Below are positions 1 through 8,276 of a stretch of DNA of 64,000 nucleotides, in pieces. Position 1 is the first letter of the stretch. Every line of letters starts with the position of its first letter. The notes under the pieces are model-generated. The model was not told the DNA's origin and searched no databases. It worked only from the letters and a program-made list of their open reading frames with translations. Source of the stretch: CAZPWF01 sp964610775 (GTDB taxonomy: Bacteria > Patescibacteriota > Saccharimonadia > Saccharimonadales > JACQNP01); contig CAZSZC010000001.1 of the NCBI GenBank assembly GCA_964610775.1, positions 65,202 through 129,201 of the forward strand, read 5' to 3'. Position numbers and translations under genes: made by a program.

Positions 1-79
1 ACAATTATCGTGTTTCCAACAACCCTCTATTAGGGCTGATGGTGTTTGCATAAAATAAATTCACAAAAGCATCATCAAG
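1..79. other. Edge fragment before proS; possible CDS 3' end
   Basis: Plus-strand frame 3 is open from the window edge to a TAA at 51-53 and would encode a C-terminus ending NNPLLGLMVFA. The other two plus frames also close nearby (33 and 56), so the true upstream gene is not settled. A terminator follows at 80, which fits the end of a plus-strand gene. In many bacteria the site-2 protease gene rseP precedes proS, but nothing here is diagnostic of it. Confidence 0.25.
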
Positions 80-100
80 CCCCTCCCAAGAGGGGTTTTT
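80..100 (+). terminator. Rho-independent terminator upstream of proS
   Basis: A perfect 6-bp GC-rich stem, CCCCTC (80-85) with GAGGGG (90-95), closes a CCAA loop and is followed directly by TTTTT (96-100). It separates proS from whatever lies to the left. Confidence 0.85.
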
Positions 101-129
101 ATTAAAACTAATCCAGAGAATTAAGAGAT

Positions 130-1380
130 ATGAGACTATCACAGTCATTCGTAAAAACGCGAAAACAGTTGCCTGCAGATGAGACCGCTCGTAATGCTCA
201 GCTATTGATTCAAGCTGGCTTTATACATAAGGAAATGGCGGGTGTTTACGCCTACACGCCACTAGGGCTTAGGGTTCTTGAAAATATCAAGCAAATAGTT
301 CGTGAAGAAATGGACGCTATTGGTGGTCAAGAAGTTCAAATGACGGTATTGCAGCCAAAAGATATTTGGGAGAAAACAGATCGTTGGGATGATAAAAAAG
401 TCGACAACTGGTTTAAGACTAAACTAGCAAACGGTACCGAACTTGGTGTTGGATTGACACACGAAGAACCAATCGTAGACTTATTAAAGGATTTTGTGAG
501 CTCGTACAAGGATTTGCCGATCTATATTTATCAGATTCAATCAAAGTTTCGCAACGAGCTTAGAGCCAAAAGTGGTTTACTAAGAGGTCGTGAATTCGTT
601 ATGAAAGACATGTACTCACTTGCCCGAACACAGGAAGAACATGATCAACTTTACGAAAAGGCTGCCGAGGCTTACGTAAGAGTTTATGAGCGTCTAGGGA
701 TAGGTGATAGTACATACAGAACATACGCCGATGGCGGTATATTTACTGAGAGATTTAGCGACGAGTTTCAAACAGTTAGCCCAATCGGTGAAGACACTAT
801 TTATGTGGATCAGAAGAATAAAGTTGCAGTTAATCAAGAAGTCTCTGATGATGAAAATATGAAAAAGATCGGGCTCAACAAGAAAGATCTTGTTGAAAAA
901 CGCGGTGTAGAGGTCGGTAATATCTTTCCATTAGAGAGTAAGTATTCTGATGGGCTTGATCTTTACTATGTTGACGAGAATGGACAACGACAATCAATTA
1001 TAATGGGTTGTTACGGTATCGGTATTAGTCGCTTAGTTGGTCTTTTGGCTGAACATTTTGCAGATGATAAAGGTCTGGTTTGGCCCGAAAATATTGCACC
1101 AGCCAAAGTTTATTTGGCCAGACTGGGTGATTCGGCAGTGACCGTTAAATATGCTGATAAGTTGTATAAAAGATTGATGAACAAAGGAGTTGAAACGCTA
1201 TATGATGATCGTGATATGCGGCCAGGTGAGAAATTTGCCGATGCAGACCTGATGGGCATACCACATCGAATAGTCATTAGTGATAAAACAATTGCTGCCG
1301 ATAAGGTTGAATATAAGCAACGAACCGATGGTGATGCAAAGTTAATCAGCGAGGAAGAGTTTTTAGAAATCGTAAATTAG
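130..1380 (+). CDS. proS: Prolyl-tRNA synthetase, short form without editing domain
   Basis: Charges tRNA-Pro with proline in the cytoplasm. The class II core is clear: the motif 1 region lies around residues 31-53, THEEP at 110-114, motif 2 with FRNELRAKSG at 140-149 and GREFVMKDMYS at 153-163, and motif 3 GCYGIGISRLVGLL at 293-306. The anticodon-binding domain occupies about 325-416. At 416 aa it is about 150 residues shorter than a typical bacterial ProRS (about 570 aa). The missing part is the INS editing domain that normally lies between motifs 2 and 3, so mischarged Ala-tRNA-Pro would need clearing in trans. The ATG follows a terminator, and no strong SD is visible. Confidence 0.95.
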   Translation: MRLSQSFVKTRKQLPADETARNAQLLIQAGFIHKEMAGVYAYTPLGLRVLENIKQIVREEMDAIGGQEVQMTVLQPKDIWEKTDRWDDKKVDNWFKTKLANGTELGVGLTHEEPIVDLLKDFVSSYKDLPIYIYQIQSKFRNELRAKSGLLRGREFVMKDMYSLARTQEEHDQLYEKAAEAYVRVYERLGIGDSTYRTYADGGIFTERFSDEFQTVSPIGEDTIYVDQKNKVAVNQEVSDDENMKKIGLNKKDLVEKRGVEVGNIFPLESKYSDGLDLYYVDENGQRQSIIMGCYGIGISRLVGLLAEHFADDKGLVWPENIAPAKVYLARLGDSAVTVKYADKLYKRLMNKGVETLYDDRDMRPGEKFADADLMGIPHRIVISDKTIAADKVEYKQRTDGDAKLISEEEFLEIVN

Positions 1381-1421
1381 AGTTAAACCGAGGTGACATC
1401 AGGTTGTAGAAAAGGAGTAGT

Positions 1422-1877
1422 ATGAATAAACAATTTCACTTAACACAGGATGGGGTAAAAGAACTAGAAGCTGAATTGAAAGATCTCGTCGCACAGCGAC
1501 CAGCTATTGCCGAACGCATAAAGACAGCTCGAGAATTCGGAGATCTGAGCGAAAATGCTGAATACAGCTCTGCACGACAGGAACAGGAAAGAGTAGAGAG
1601 TCGGATTGCCGAAATCGAAAACATCCTCCAGAACGTCGAAATTATCAAGAAGCCAAAGGGTGATAACAAAGTTCAGCTTGGTTCAAAAGTAACGCTAAAA
1701 AACGGTAGCACAAAAGAGTTTCAGGTTGTCGGTACGGTAGAAGCCGACCCACTCAATGGCAAGATATCTGACGAGTCACCAATTGGCCAGGCATTGCTAG
1801 GAAAGAAGGTTGGGGACGAGGTAGAAATCACGACTCCAGCAGATACAACTACGTATAAAGTCACGGCGATTGCCTAG
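1422..1877 (+). CDS. greA: Transcription elongation factor GreA
   Basis: Rescues backtracked RNA polymerase by stimulating transcript cleavage. It has the normal GreA length (151 aa), an N-terminal coiled-coil finger (about residues 1-75) with the acidic tip motif GDLSENAEY, and a C-terminal FKBP-like domain with LGSKVTLKNG and a terminal VGDEVEITTP. An SD (AAAGGAG) sits just upstream of the ATG. It lies 41 bp after proS and 1 bp before the ferredoxin gene, so the three are probably co-transcribed. Confidence 0.95.
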   Translation: MNKQFHLTQDGVKELEAELKDLVAQRPAIAERIKTAREFGDLSENAEYSSARQEQERVESRIAEIENILQNVEIIKKPKGDNKVQLGSKVTLKNGSTKEFQVVGTVEADPLNGKISDESPIGQALLGKKVGDEVEITTPADTTTYKVTAIA

Positions 1878-1878
1878 C

Positions 1879-2118
1879 ATGTCTATGGAAATGACAGTTT
1901 GGCTTGATGAAGAACTGTGTAATAGTTGTGGTAACTGTGTTGATATCGCGCCTGAAGTATTCGAGCATGTTGATCGATTGGCTCATGTCAAAGAGAACGG
2001 TCAGGTTCTTGATTCGATGGGAGTGGCATTTGTGCCCCCATCTGAACATGATGTGGTTATCGCTGCCGCCGAAGAATGTCCTGGGGAAATAATTTACGTT
2101 AACACGGCAACGCACTAG
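1879..2118 (+). CDS. Single-cluster [4Fe-4S] ferredoxin
   Basis: A small electron carrier of 79 aa. The cysteine pattern CNSCGNC (C14, C17, C20) plus a distant ECPGE (C67) is that of monocluster [4Fe-4S] ferredoxins. Protein length and the DIAPEVF and PGEII segments also fit that family. I chose the ATG at 1879, one base after the greA stop. A TTG at 1870 in the same frame would overlap greA and add three residues. No redox partner gene is nearby, so the donor and acceptor cannot be inferred. Confidence 0.85.
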   Translation: MSMEMTVWLDEELCNSCGNCVDIAPEVFEHVDRLAHVKENGQVLDSMGVAFVPPSEHDVVIAAAEECPGEIIYVNTATH

Positions 2119-2153
2119 TAACAAAAGAGTAAATCTTATATTCTATTTATCAA

Positions 2154-3662
2154 ATGGCTAATTTAAAAGAACTGCGTGATGAGCGCCTACGTAAACTCGA
2201 TGAGTTAAAGAAACTGGGGGTTAATCCATATCCAGCGGAAGTTCGACGTACGCATGATAATGTGCAGATTGTAGCTGATTTTGACAAGTTGGAGAATAAA
2301 CCAGTTTCAGTAGTTGGTCGCATAGTAAGTATTCGTAAATTCGGTAAGATTGCCTTTGTAATAATTAAAGATGATAGTGGTGAATTACAACTATTTTGGC
2401 GGGCTAGCGACAAAGCCGCAGATTACGGTAATAGCCAATTGAGCATCAATGAAATAAATCTGCTAGACAGTGGTGATTTTGTTGAGTGCTCTGGCAAGGT
2501 TATAAAAACACAGACAGGTGAAATATCTGTTGAGGTGGAAAGTCTACGGTTGTTAACGAAATCACTGCGTCCGATGCCCACCAAGCAAGATGGCTTCACA
2601 AATAAAGAAGAGCGACTACGTCGTCGTTACGTCGACACTAATATCAATGATGATGTTTACCAACGTTTTATTCGCAGAAGTAAGTTTTGGAAGTTTACCC
2701 GCGAATTTTTAGATAAAAATGGTTTTTTGGAAATTAATATTCCAGTTCTGGAACATACCACTGGTGGAGCTGATGCAAATCCGTTTGTTACGCATATGGA
2801 TGCGCTCGATCAAGATTTTTATCTTAGGATTTCTCATGAATTACCACTGAAAAGATTAATAGGTGGTGGTTACGAAAAAGTTTATGATATTGGACCACGT
2901 TTCAGGAACGAGAATTACTCCGATGAACATTTACCTGAACATGTGGCAATGGAGTGGTATTGGGCATATGCCGATTGGCGTGACGGTATGAAGTTTATGA
3001 CCGAAATGTATAAATATGTTTTGGAGAAAACTTTTGGAACACTCAAATTTAAACTAGATAAGTTCGAGATTGATCTTAGTAAAGATTGGGAAGAGTGGGA
3101 CTATTCTGAGACGATCAAAAAGAAGTACGGTATAGACCCACTAAATTGTACGCTCGAAGAAGTTAAGAAAGAACTGAAAGATAATAAACTCGAAGTTGAG
3201 AAGACCGAGAATATTGCTCGAGGCATTGACAAACTCTGGAAGAATATTCGTAAAGACGTAGCTGGTCCTATTTGGCTGGTAAATACGCCGCTATTTATTA
3301 GTCCACTAGCCAAAGCAAATACTGATCGTCCAGATACTGTACAGCGATTTCAGCCAGTTATTGCCGGATCAGAGCTTGGTAATGGGTTTTCTGAGCTAAA
3401 TGATCCGATTGATCAGTTAAATAGATTTATAGAACAGCAAAATATGCGTGACGAAGGTGATGACGAAGCGATGATGCTCGATATAGATTTTGTTGAAATG
3501 CTGGAATATGGAATGCCTCCGGCATGTGGCTGGGGTTATAGTGAAAGAGTTTTTTGGGTGTTCGAAGGAGTTAGTGCTCGTGAAGGTGTGCCGTTCCCAC
3601 AACTCAGACATGAGATTGACGAGCTAACAAAAAGTATATATCCAGATATAAAGTTTCAGTAA
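2154..3662 (+). CDS. lysS: Lysyl-tRNA synthetase, class II, with atypical motif 3
   Basis: Charges tRNA-Lys. The N-terminal OB-fold anticodon domain spans about residues 1-150 (VSVVGRIVSIRKFGKIAF). The class II catalytic core has motif 2 with FRNENYSDEHLPEH near 250. Motif 3 is GWGYSERVFWVFEG at about 459-472, where most LysRS have GLGIGIDRL. The glycine frame and catalytic arginine remain, but the context looks more like a general class IIb enzyme. The 502 aa length is normal. I see no second lysS. The ATG at 2154 lies 35 bp after the ferredoxin gene. Confidence 0.9.
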   Translation: MANLKELRDERLRKLDELKKLGVNPYPAEVRRTHDNVQIVADFDKLENKPVSVVGRIVSIRKFGKIAFVIIKDDSGELQLFWRASDKAADYGNSQLSINEINLLDSGDFVECSGKVIKTQTGEISVEVESLRLLTKSLRPMPTKQDGFTNKEERLRRRYVDTNINDDVYQRFIRRSKFWKFTREFLDKNGFLEINIPVLEHTTGGADANPFVTHMDALDQDFYLRISHELPLKRLIGGGYEKVYDIGPRFRNENYSDEHLPEHVAMEWYWAYADWRDGMKFMTEMYKYVLEKTFGTLKFKLDKFEIDLSKDWEEWDYSETIKKKYGIDPLNCTLEEVKKELKDNKLEVEKTENIARGIDKLWKNIRKDVAGPIWLVNTPLFISPLAKANTDRPDTVQRFQPVIAGSELGNGFSELNDPIDQLNRFIEQQNMRDEGDDEAMMLDIDFVEMLEYGMPPACGWGYSERVFWVFEGVSAREGVPFPQLRHEIDELTKSIYPDIKFQ

Positions 3663-3668
3663 TCTTGC

Positions 3669-3674
3669 TATACT
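3669..3674 (+). promoter_or_regulatory. Extended -10 promoter (TGCTATACT), leaderless start
   Basis: TATACT at 3669-3674 is preceded by TGC, giving an extended -10 element. It lies 6 bp after the lysS stop and 8 nt before the ATG at 3683. The predicted transcription start falls at or next to the A of the ATG, and no SD is present. Confidence 0.6.
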
Positions 3675-3682
3675 ACTTGTAA

Positions 3683-4654
3683 ATGACAAATCCTGAGTTT
3701 GATCAGGGTGGGGAAGATGCCTTGCTGAGACAGCAGGAGATTTTCCATGAGAAGGTTCATTTGAACGAGCTACTTATAAATGATTTACACAAAAGAGGTG
3801 AGCTAAACGAAAATATAACCAAAGGCGTTGCAGAAGATCTTGATGACAATTGTCCTTATATGTATAAACCAGTGCTTATAAGTGGTAGAGCTCTTGTATC
3901 AACTTTTGACGAGGGAACAGGCAATATTACTGGCATGGAATGGATGGACGTAGAGCATACGGGTATACACCTGGGTGTAAATATTCTCACAAACGAGGAA
4001 TTTGATATGCAATTGATTGTTCAACAGGTTCAGGTTGATACCATACAATCCAGACCTTTACCGACTGCCAGCCAGATTACTACACTGTTCGCGTTTTTTG
4101 ATAATGATGCGAATATTACTCCAATAGACGAGATAGAGGGCGTTTTTCATCCGTATTACATGAAAGAGGCGGAAGACGAGGATATCTATAAAGGTTTTAG
4201 GGATTTAGTTGATTTTTCTTCAGATTTTGCTCGCATGCTTAGAGATACTAAATTTAGGCGAATGGACAGAAAGAAGCAACTCAGCTTAGTAAGTAGCGTC
4301 ATTAGTGATATATCAAATACAATTAGTATTTCTGAACTCGAGGTAATTATACAGACTCAATACTGCTATGCTCCAGTACTGCGAAATGAAAGACAGGTGG
4401 GCGTTGCCGCGATTGCTGTAGACGATTGTGTTATATCCGGAACGTGTATGGGGGTAGATAGCTTGGAGAGAATAAGATTACCGGTGCAAAAAATAAGAAG
4501 TGATAAGCAACTAATCGATAAATACGCGGGAATTTGCATTGTGATTGATCCGGATGAATCAACTCGAGTTGGTATGGATTTACTACCGGACCAGGTGCTC
4601 TTTATTCCAACAGCAAGCCAATCATTCGAAATAGAGATTATTCCTACGGATTAG
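3683..4654 (+). CDS. Uncharacterised acidic protein (323 aa)
   Basis: I do not recognise this family. The protein is acidic, with no signal peptide or membrane segment. It has a helical charged N-terminus (1-55), a mixed middle, and a C-terminal part with regularly spaced short strands (about 225-323: VAAIAVDDCVISG, GICIVIDPDES, QVLFIPTASQS) that looks like a compact beta-rich domain. It sits alone between lysS and an ABC exporter and has its own extended -10 promoter, so it is probably a single-gene unit. Codon use resembles its neighbours. Confidence 0.75.
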   Translation: MTNPEFDQGGEDALLRQQEIFHEKVHLNELLINDLHKRGELNENITKGVAEDLDDNCPYMYKPVLISGRALVSTFDEGTGNITGMEWMDVEHTGIHLGVNILTNEEFDMQLIVQQVQVDTIQSRPLPTASQITTLFAFFDNDANITPIDEIEGVFHPYYMKEAEDEDIYKGFRDLVDFSSDFARMLRDTKFRRMDRKKQLSLVSSVISDISNTISISELEVIIQTQYCYAPVLRNERQVGVAAIAVDDCVISGTCMGVDSLERIRLPVQKIRSDKQLIDKYAGICIVIDPDESTRVGMDLLPDQVLFIPTASQSFEIEIIPTD

Positions 4655-4727
4655 TGAATATGAAAATTACGTAAATTCGTTGTTCATAACACAAACGGAA
4701 TCACTCGCATCAAAGTACGATTTTAGA

Positions 4728-4733
4728 TACAAT
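4728..4733 (+). promoter_or_regulatory. -10 box TACAAT before the ABC exporter operon
   Basis: TACAAT (4728-4733) lies only 5 nt before the ATG at 4739. With usual spacing, transcription would begin at or just inside that ATG. This favours the in-frame TTG at 4754, which has GGAGGGG (4745-4751) just upstream. Confidence 0.45.
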
Positions 4734-4738
4734 TAAAA

Positions 4739-5488
4739 ATGAATGGAGGGGTTTTGATAGAAGTTAAAAACATTAGCAAAGTTTATGGAAAGAAAGACAA
4801 TCTATTCATTGCACTTAATGATATTAGCTTAACTATTCCAGATGGTGCCACTGTGGCAATTACAGGTAAAAGCGGTAGTGGCAAAAGTACCCTCATGCAC
4901 ATAATGAGCGGCATTGATCACCCAAACGAGGGTGAGGTTATTGTGAATGGTAAGGATCTACACTCGCTCAAGAAAAAAGAGATGGATCGATTTCGTGCCG
5001 AGGAAATGAGCTTTATTTTTCAGGCATTTTTTATCGAGGCTAATCAGTCTTGTTATCAAAACGTGGCGCTACCACTCGAGATCGCTGAGATTCCAAGTCG
5101 CCGTCGCCGTACAATGGTGGAAAAAGCACTAGGCCGTGTTGACCTTAGTGAAAAGATAGATAGTAAAGCTGGTGACTTATCAGGTGGTCAAAAGCAACGA
5201 CTTGCAATTGCTCGTGCGATTGTTAACAAACCCCAAATTATTTTTGCCGATGAGCCAACTGGTAACCTTGATTCTGCAACCGGTGATAAAATTATTGACT
5301 TACTATTTGAGCTTAATAAGAAGCTCGGTTGTACCTTGTGTATTGTTACTCATGATGATGAGCTTGCGGAGCGATGCAAAATAAGAATACAGGTTAAAGA
5401 CGGTGAAGTTGTGTCTATGACCGGCCGATCTGTATCTAAGCCTAAGACAAAAACGACTACTAGGAAGAAAGCTGGGGCTAAGTCATGA
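4739..5488 (+). CDS. ABC transporter ATP-binding protein, MacB/LolD type
   Basis: ATPase of a MacB-like exporter. Walker A GKSGSGKST lies at 43-51, the Q-loop glutamine at 95, signature LSGGQKQR at 147-154, Walker B IIFADE at 167-172, D-loop region NLDS, and H-loop histidine at 205. After the domain comes a 20-residue basic tail rich in Lys, Thr and Arg, unusual for LolD-type ATPases. The permease gene overlaps its end by 4 bp. The start is uncertain: ATG 4739 sits very close to a -10 box, and TTG 4754 has an SD-like GGAGGGG. Confidence 0.9.
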   Translation: MNGGVLIEVKNISKVYGKKDNLFIALNDISLTIPDGATVAITGKSGSGKSTLMHIMSGIDHPNEGEVIVNGKDLHSLKKKEMDRFRAEEMSFIFQAFFIEANQSCYQNVALPLEIAEIPSRRRRTMVEKALGRVDLSEKIDSKAGDLSGGQKQRLAIARAIVNKPQIIFADEPTGNLDSATGDKIIDLLFELNKKLGCTLCIVTHDDELAERCKIRIQVKDGEVVSMTGRSVSKPKTKTTTRKKAGAKS

Positions 5489-6849
5489 AAACAGTAGATG
5501 TATTAAAGCGCTCCAACAGATCATTATTAAGCGCAAAGGCTAGGACTATTTTAACTGCTCTTGCTATTTCGGTTGGAACTTTTGCATTAACTTTAACGCT
5601 TGCTGCTAGTAATGGCGCACAAAATTTTGTTAATAAGATAATATCTGAAAATTTTGATCCTGCCGAGTTAATAGTAACAGCTGATCCAGATGTCTTGGGT
5701 AGGGCGGATACCAGCAAGCCCAAAGAGTATGACCCGAGTTTTGGCAGCTTTGTATCGAATGCGGGAGCGCCAGTACAGATTAAGCGTATAACAAACGAGG
5801 ACATCAAAAAGATTGAACAGTTGGATGGTGTTGAGAAAGTGCGTGAAGGCGTGTCGGTTAATTTGCGGTATCTAACTAGAGAGGGCCAGAAAAAATATGT
5901 CGGCACGGTCGGTGTGTTTAGCCCATATCAAAAGCCAGAATTATTAGCGGGACAGGTTCCAGATCCATTGAATAACAAGCAGTTATTATTACCAGAGGCA
6001 TTTCTGAGCTCGTTGGGTTTTAGTTCTGCTCAAGATGCTATAGGCAAGAAGCTTACCCTAGTGGTTAATAAGCCAATTAATCCTGATGCCGCAAAACAGG
6101 CATTGTCACAAGGTATAAGTGGGCAAGATGCTCAGCAAATCGCTAATAATAATTCAGTAGCCGAAGAATTCACGATCGCAGCCGTCTTGAAAAAACCTAC
6201 AACTGCACAGCCTGGAACTGAGCTTTATATTCTTGGCGGTATTGACGATGTTAAGAGGCTTAATGATGTAACAACTAATGGAACAGACAACTACGGTAAA
6301 TATAGCTATATATTTGTAAGAGTTAAAGGCGGTGAAGATAAAACCAAGCTAACTGCTGTACAGAATGAGCTAAAGAACCTAGGCTTCGAGGCGCAAAGCG
6401 TTGAAGATACACAGAAGTTCCTAACTCAGATAATCAGCGTTCTGCAGGGTATAGTTGCGACATTTGGCATGATTGCTGTCATCGCTTCGGTGTTTGGTAT
6501 TGTTAACACTATGTACATCAGTGTCTTGCAGCGTACCCGTGAGATAGGTTTAATGAAGGCGCTGGGTATGCGCAAACGCGATGTGGGCAGATTGTTTAGG
6601 TTTGAGGCAGCTTGGATTGGCTTCATCGGGGGTACTATCGGCGCTCTACTTGCTGTAATTGCTGGTACCGCGCTAAATCCATTCATCACCGACAAGCTCG
6701 AGCTAGGTAAGGATAGGTTACTAGTTTTTGATATAAAACAGATAGTAATCCTTATAGTGGCGCTTATAGTTGTCGCCATATTAGCTGGGTTACTTCCAGC
6801 TCGTAAAGCTGCAAAACTTGATCCTATCGAAGCACTAAGAACAGAGTGA
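5485..6849 (+). CDS. ABC transporter permease, MacB/FtsX family
   Basis: Membrane partner of the preceding ATPase. The topology is the MacB type: one N-terminal TM helix (about 21-40), a large extracytoplasmic domain (about 45-310), then three C-terminal TM helices (about 315-340, 370-395, 415-440). The FtsX-domain coupling segment REIGLMKALGMRKRDV and the C-terminal ARKAAKLDPIEALR are typical. Translation is coupled through the ATGA overlap. In a monoderm cell with no outer membrane protein nearby, the substrate could be a peptide or lipid; nothing in the sequence decides. Confidence 0.92.
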   Translation: MKTVDVLKRSNRSLLSAKARTILTALAISVGTFALTLTLAASNGAQNFVNKIISENFDPAELIVTADPDVLGRADTSKPKEYDPSFGSFVSNAGAPVQIKRITNEDIKKIEQLDGVEKVREGVSVNLRYLTREGQKKYVGTVGVFSPYQKPELLAGQVPDPLNNKQLLLPEAFLSSLGFSSAQDAIGKKLTLVVNKPINPDAAKQALSQGISGQDAQQIANNNSVAEEFTIAAVLKKPTTAQPGTELYILGGIDDVKRLNDVTTNGTDNYGKYSYIFVRVKGGEDKTKLTAVQNELKNLGFEAQSVEDTQKFLTQIISVLQGIVATFGMIAVIASVFGIVNTMYISVLQRTREIGLMKALGMRKRDVGRLFRFEAAWIGFIGGTIGALLAVIAGTALNPFITDKLELGKDRLLVFDIKQIVILIVALIVVAILAGLLPARKAAKLDPIEALRTE

Positions 6850-6856
6850 CATTATT

Positions 6857-7159
6857 GTGAAAGCTATACTCAAAGACAAAATAATTGCAGAAGCTAAACG
6901 ACAAGAGCTAATTTATATAGAGGGTAATTGGTATTTTCCTCCCTCACGAGTAAATATGGAATATTTACAAAAAAGCGATACTCCGTATACCTGTCCCTGG
7001 AAAGGGGTCTGTCAATACTTTGATGTGTTGGCTGGCGAAGAAAATGCAAAAGACAGTGCCTGGTGTTATCCGGATCCACTACCTAATGCAATAGAACGAG
7101 TTAAAAAAGACTTTAGTAACTATATTGCGTTCTGGCGAGAGGTAACGGTAAGTCAGTAG
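6857..7159 (+). CDS. DUF427 domain protein
   Basis: A small (100 aa) protein matching the DUF427 pattern: an N-terminal strand pair, then YIEGNWYFPPSRV, CPWKGVCQYFDV, a W-YPDPLP segment and a C-terminal IAFWREV. Its biochemical role is unknown. The start is a GTG at 6857 with no clear SD, 7 bp after the permease stop. It is followed without a gap by the msrA remnant, whose ATG begins on the base after this stop. Confidence 0.85.
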   Translation: MKAILKDKIIAEAKRQELIYIEGNWYFPPSRVNMEYLQKSDTPYTCPWKGVCQYFDVLAGEENAKDSAWCYPDPLPNAIERVKKDFSNYIAFWREVTVSQ

Positions 7160-7542
7160 ATGGAGACAATAGTTTTGGGCGGTGGATGTTTCTGGTGCTT
7201 AGAAGCAACCTACCGATTGGTTAGGGGTGTTGAAAAAGTTATTCCAGGCTAACATTCGACCCTTCGATCATAGAACTAAGTGAATTGCTTGAAATATTTT
7301 GGATTATTCATGATCCTACAACTATAAATAGACAAGGTAATGACGTTGGAGAGCAATATCGCTCGGTCGTTTTATATGATAACGATACTCAAAAGCAGGT
7401 TGTCGAAAATTCGCTCGATTACGCAGAACATCATAATTATTTTCAGACACATCCTGAGCAGTCTTATTGTCAGCTCGTAATAAATCCTAAATTGCAAAAA
7501 TTACGTTCTAAATTTGCCAGTAAGTTAAAAGATGACTATTAA
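7160..7542 (+). pseudogene. msrA: Decayed peptide methionine sulfoxide reductase A
   Basis: The first 30 codons from ATG 7160 encode the MsrA active-site start (GGGCFWCLEATYRLVRGVEKV), then hit TAA right after the glycine that normally begins GYAGG. From 7255, in another frame, the family resumes with FDPSIIELSELLEIFW, HDPTTINRQGND and GEQYRSVV. About 25 residues are missing at the junction. A second gap, in frame, removes the usual IVTE-FYPAE part before HHNYFQTHPEQSYC. The catalytic cysteine and the conserved core are therefore on different frames, so no full enzyme can be made. The 3' end overlaps the convergent gene by 18 bp. Confidence 0.85.
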
Positions 7543-8220
7543 ACCCTTTGCGATAAAATATATTCCTAGAATAAGGCATATCCATTTGATGCTGGCTTTG
7601 TAGTTTTTGTTAAGTATTGGGTCGACGCGTTGTTCCAGAAACTTAAGCGCATCAGGCCGCTTTAATGATGCTCCAAGAAGGCCAAGAAATGGCAACATAC
7701 CAATACAAATAGTCCAAAATACCCCAAGTAAAATCAAAATGTAGTTATCGGTATATTCTTTAATTAATTTTGTTGCAGCGAGTATTCCAATTATGCTCGT
7801 GAAGCTAAGCGCAGAGCGGAAAAATGCAAAACTAAAAATAGATGCGTATGACAATGATGCTGTACTTTTTTTGAAAGCTTCGGCCGTTTTTGCGGGTAAA
7901 TCCTGGTGATTTATAAATTGTCGGATAGCAATAAGTATCAAAATTATACCGATCGCAATATTCACAACAGGAGAAAGTTGAATACTGCTATGGAATGGCT
8001 GTAAGTATGTGTCTTCCTGAAAAATGACAGCACCAACTAGGGCAAATAATATAAGTGGAGTTGCTACACCGATCATAAAAATCAACGTATTTAACAGGGG
8101 TTTTTTAGATTTAAGGATAATTACTAACTCAGAAATAAGTAGTAGAGGGTTGAATGCAACAAATATGCCTAGAAAACTTAATTCTAGTACTAGCACCATA
8201 AGCTTAAGTAAATTCTCCAT
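7525..8220 (-). CDS. Polytopic membrane protein, GAP/LysE-like
   Basis: A 231-residue protein that is almost all membrane helices: about six segments, near 10-35, 42-65, 85-103, 122-145, 155-180 and 208-230. The layout, with a short charged cytoplasmic loop after helix 3, resembles the GAP (Sap) branch of the LysE superfamily of small exporters. The family assignment is tentative and the substrate unknown. It is transcribed divergently from the heliorhodopsin-like gene, with 56 bp between starts. On the minus strand TATTAT lies 9 nt upstream of the ATG. Confidence 0.65.
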   Translation of the reverse strand: MENLLKLMVLVLELSFLGIFVAFNPLLLISELVIILKSKKPLLNTLIFMIGVATPLILFALVGAVIFQEDTYLQPFHSSIQLSPVVNIAIGIILILIAIRQFINHQDLPAKTAEAFKKSTASLSYASIFSFAFFRSALSFTSIIGILAATKLIKEYTDNYILILLGVFWTICIGMLPFLGLLGASLKRPDALKFLEQRVDPILNKNYKASIKWICLILGIYFIAKGLIVIF

Positions 8221-8276
8221 GTCGTATTAATAATACTTCGGTAGTCCGCCAAGACCAAGTGTGATAAAGTTGTTGC

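Noticed and set aside
7285..7542. Separate 85-codon gene starting at TTG 7285
   Set aside because: Its sequence is the C-terminal half of MsrA, continuing from FDPSI at 7255. It is part of the broken msrA, not an independent gene.
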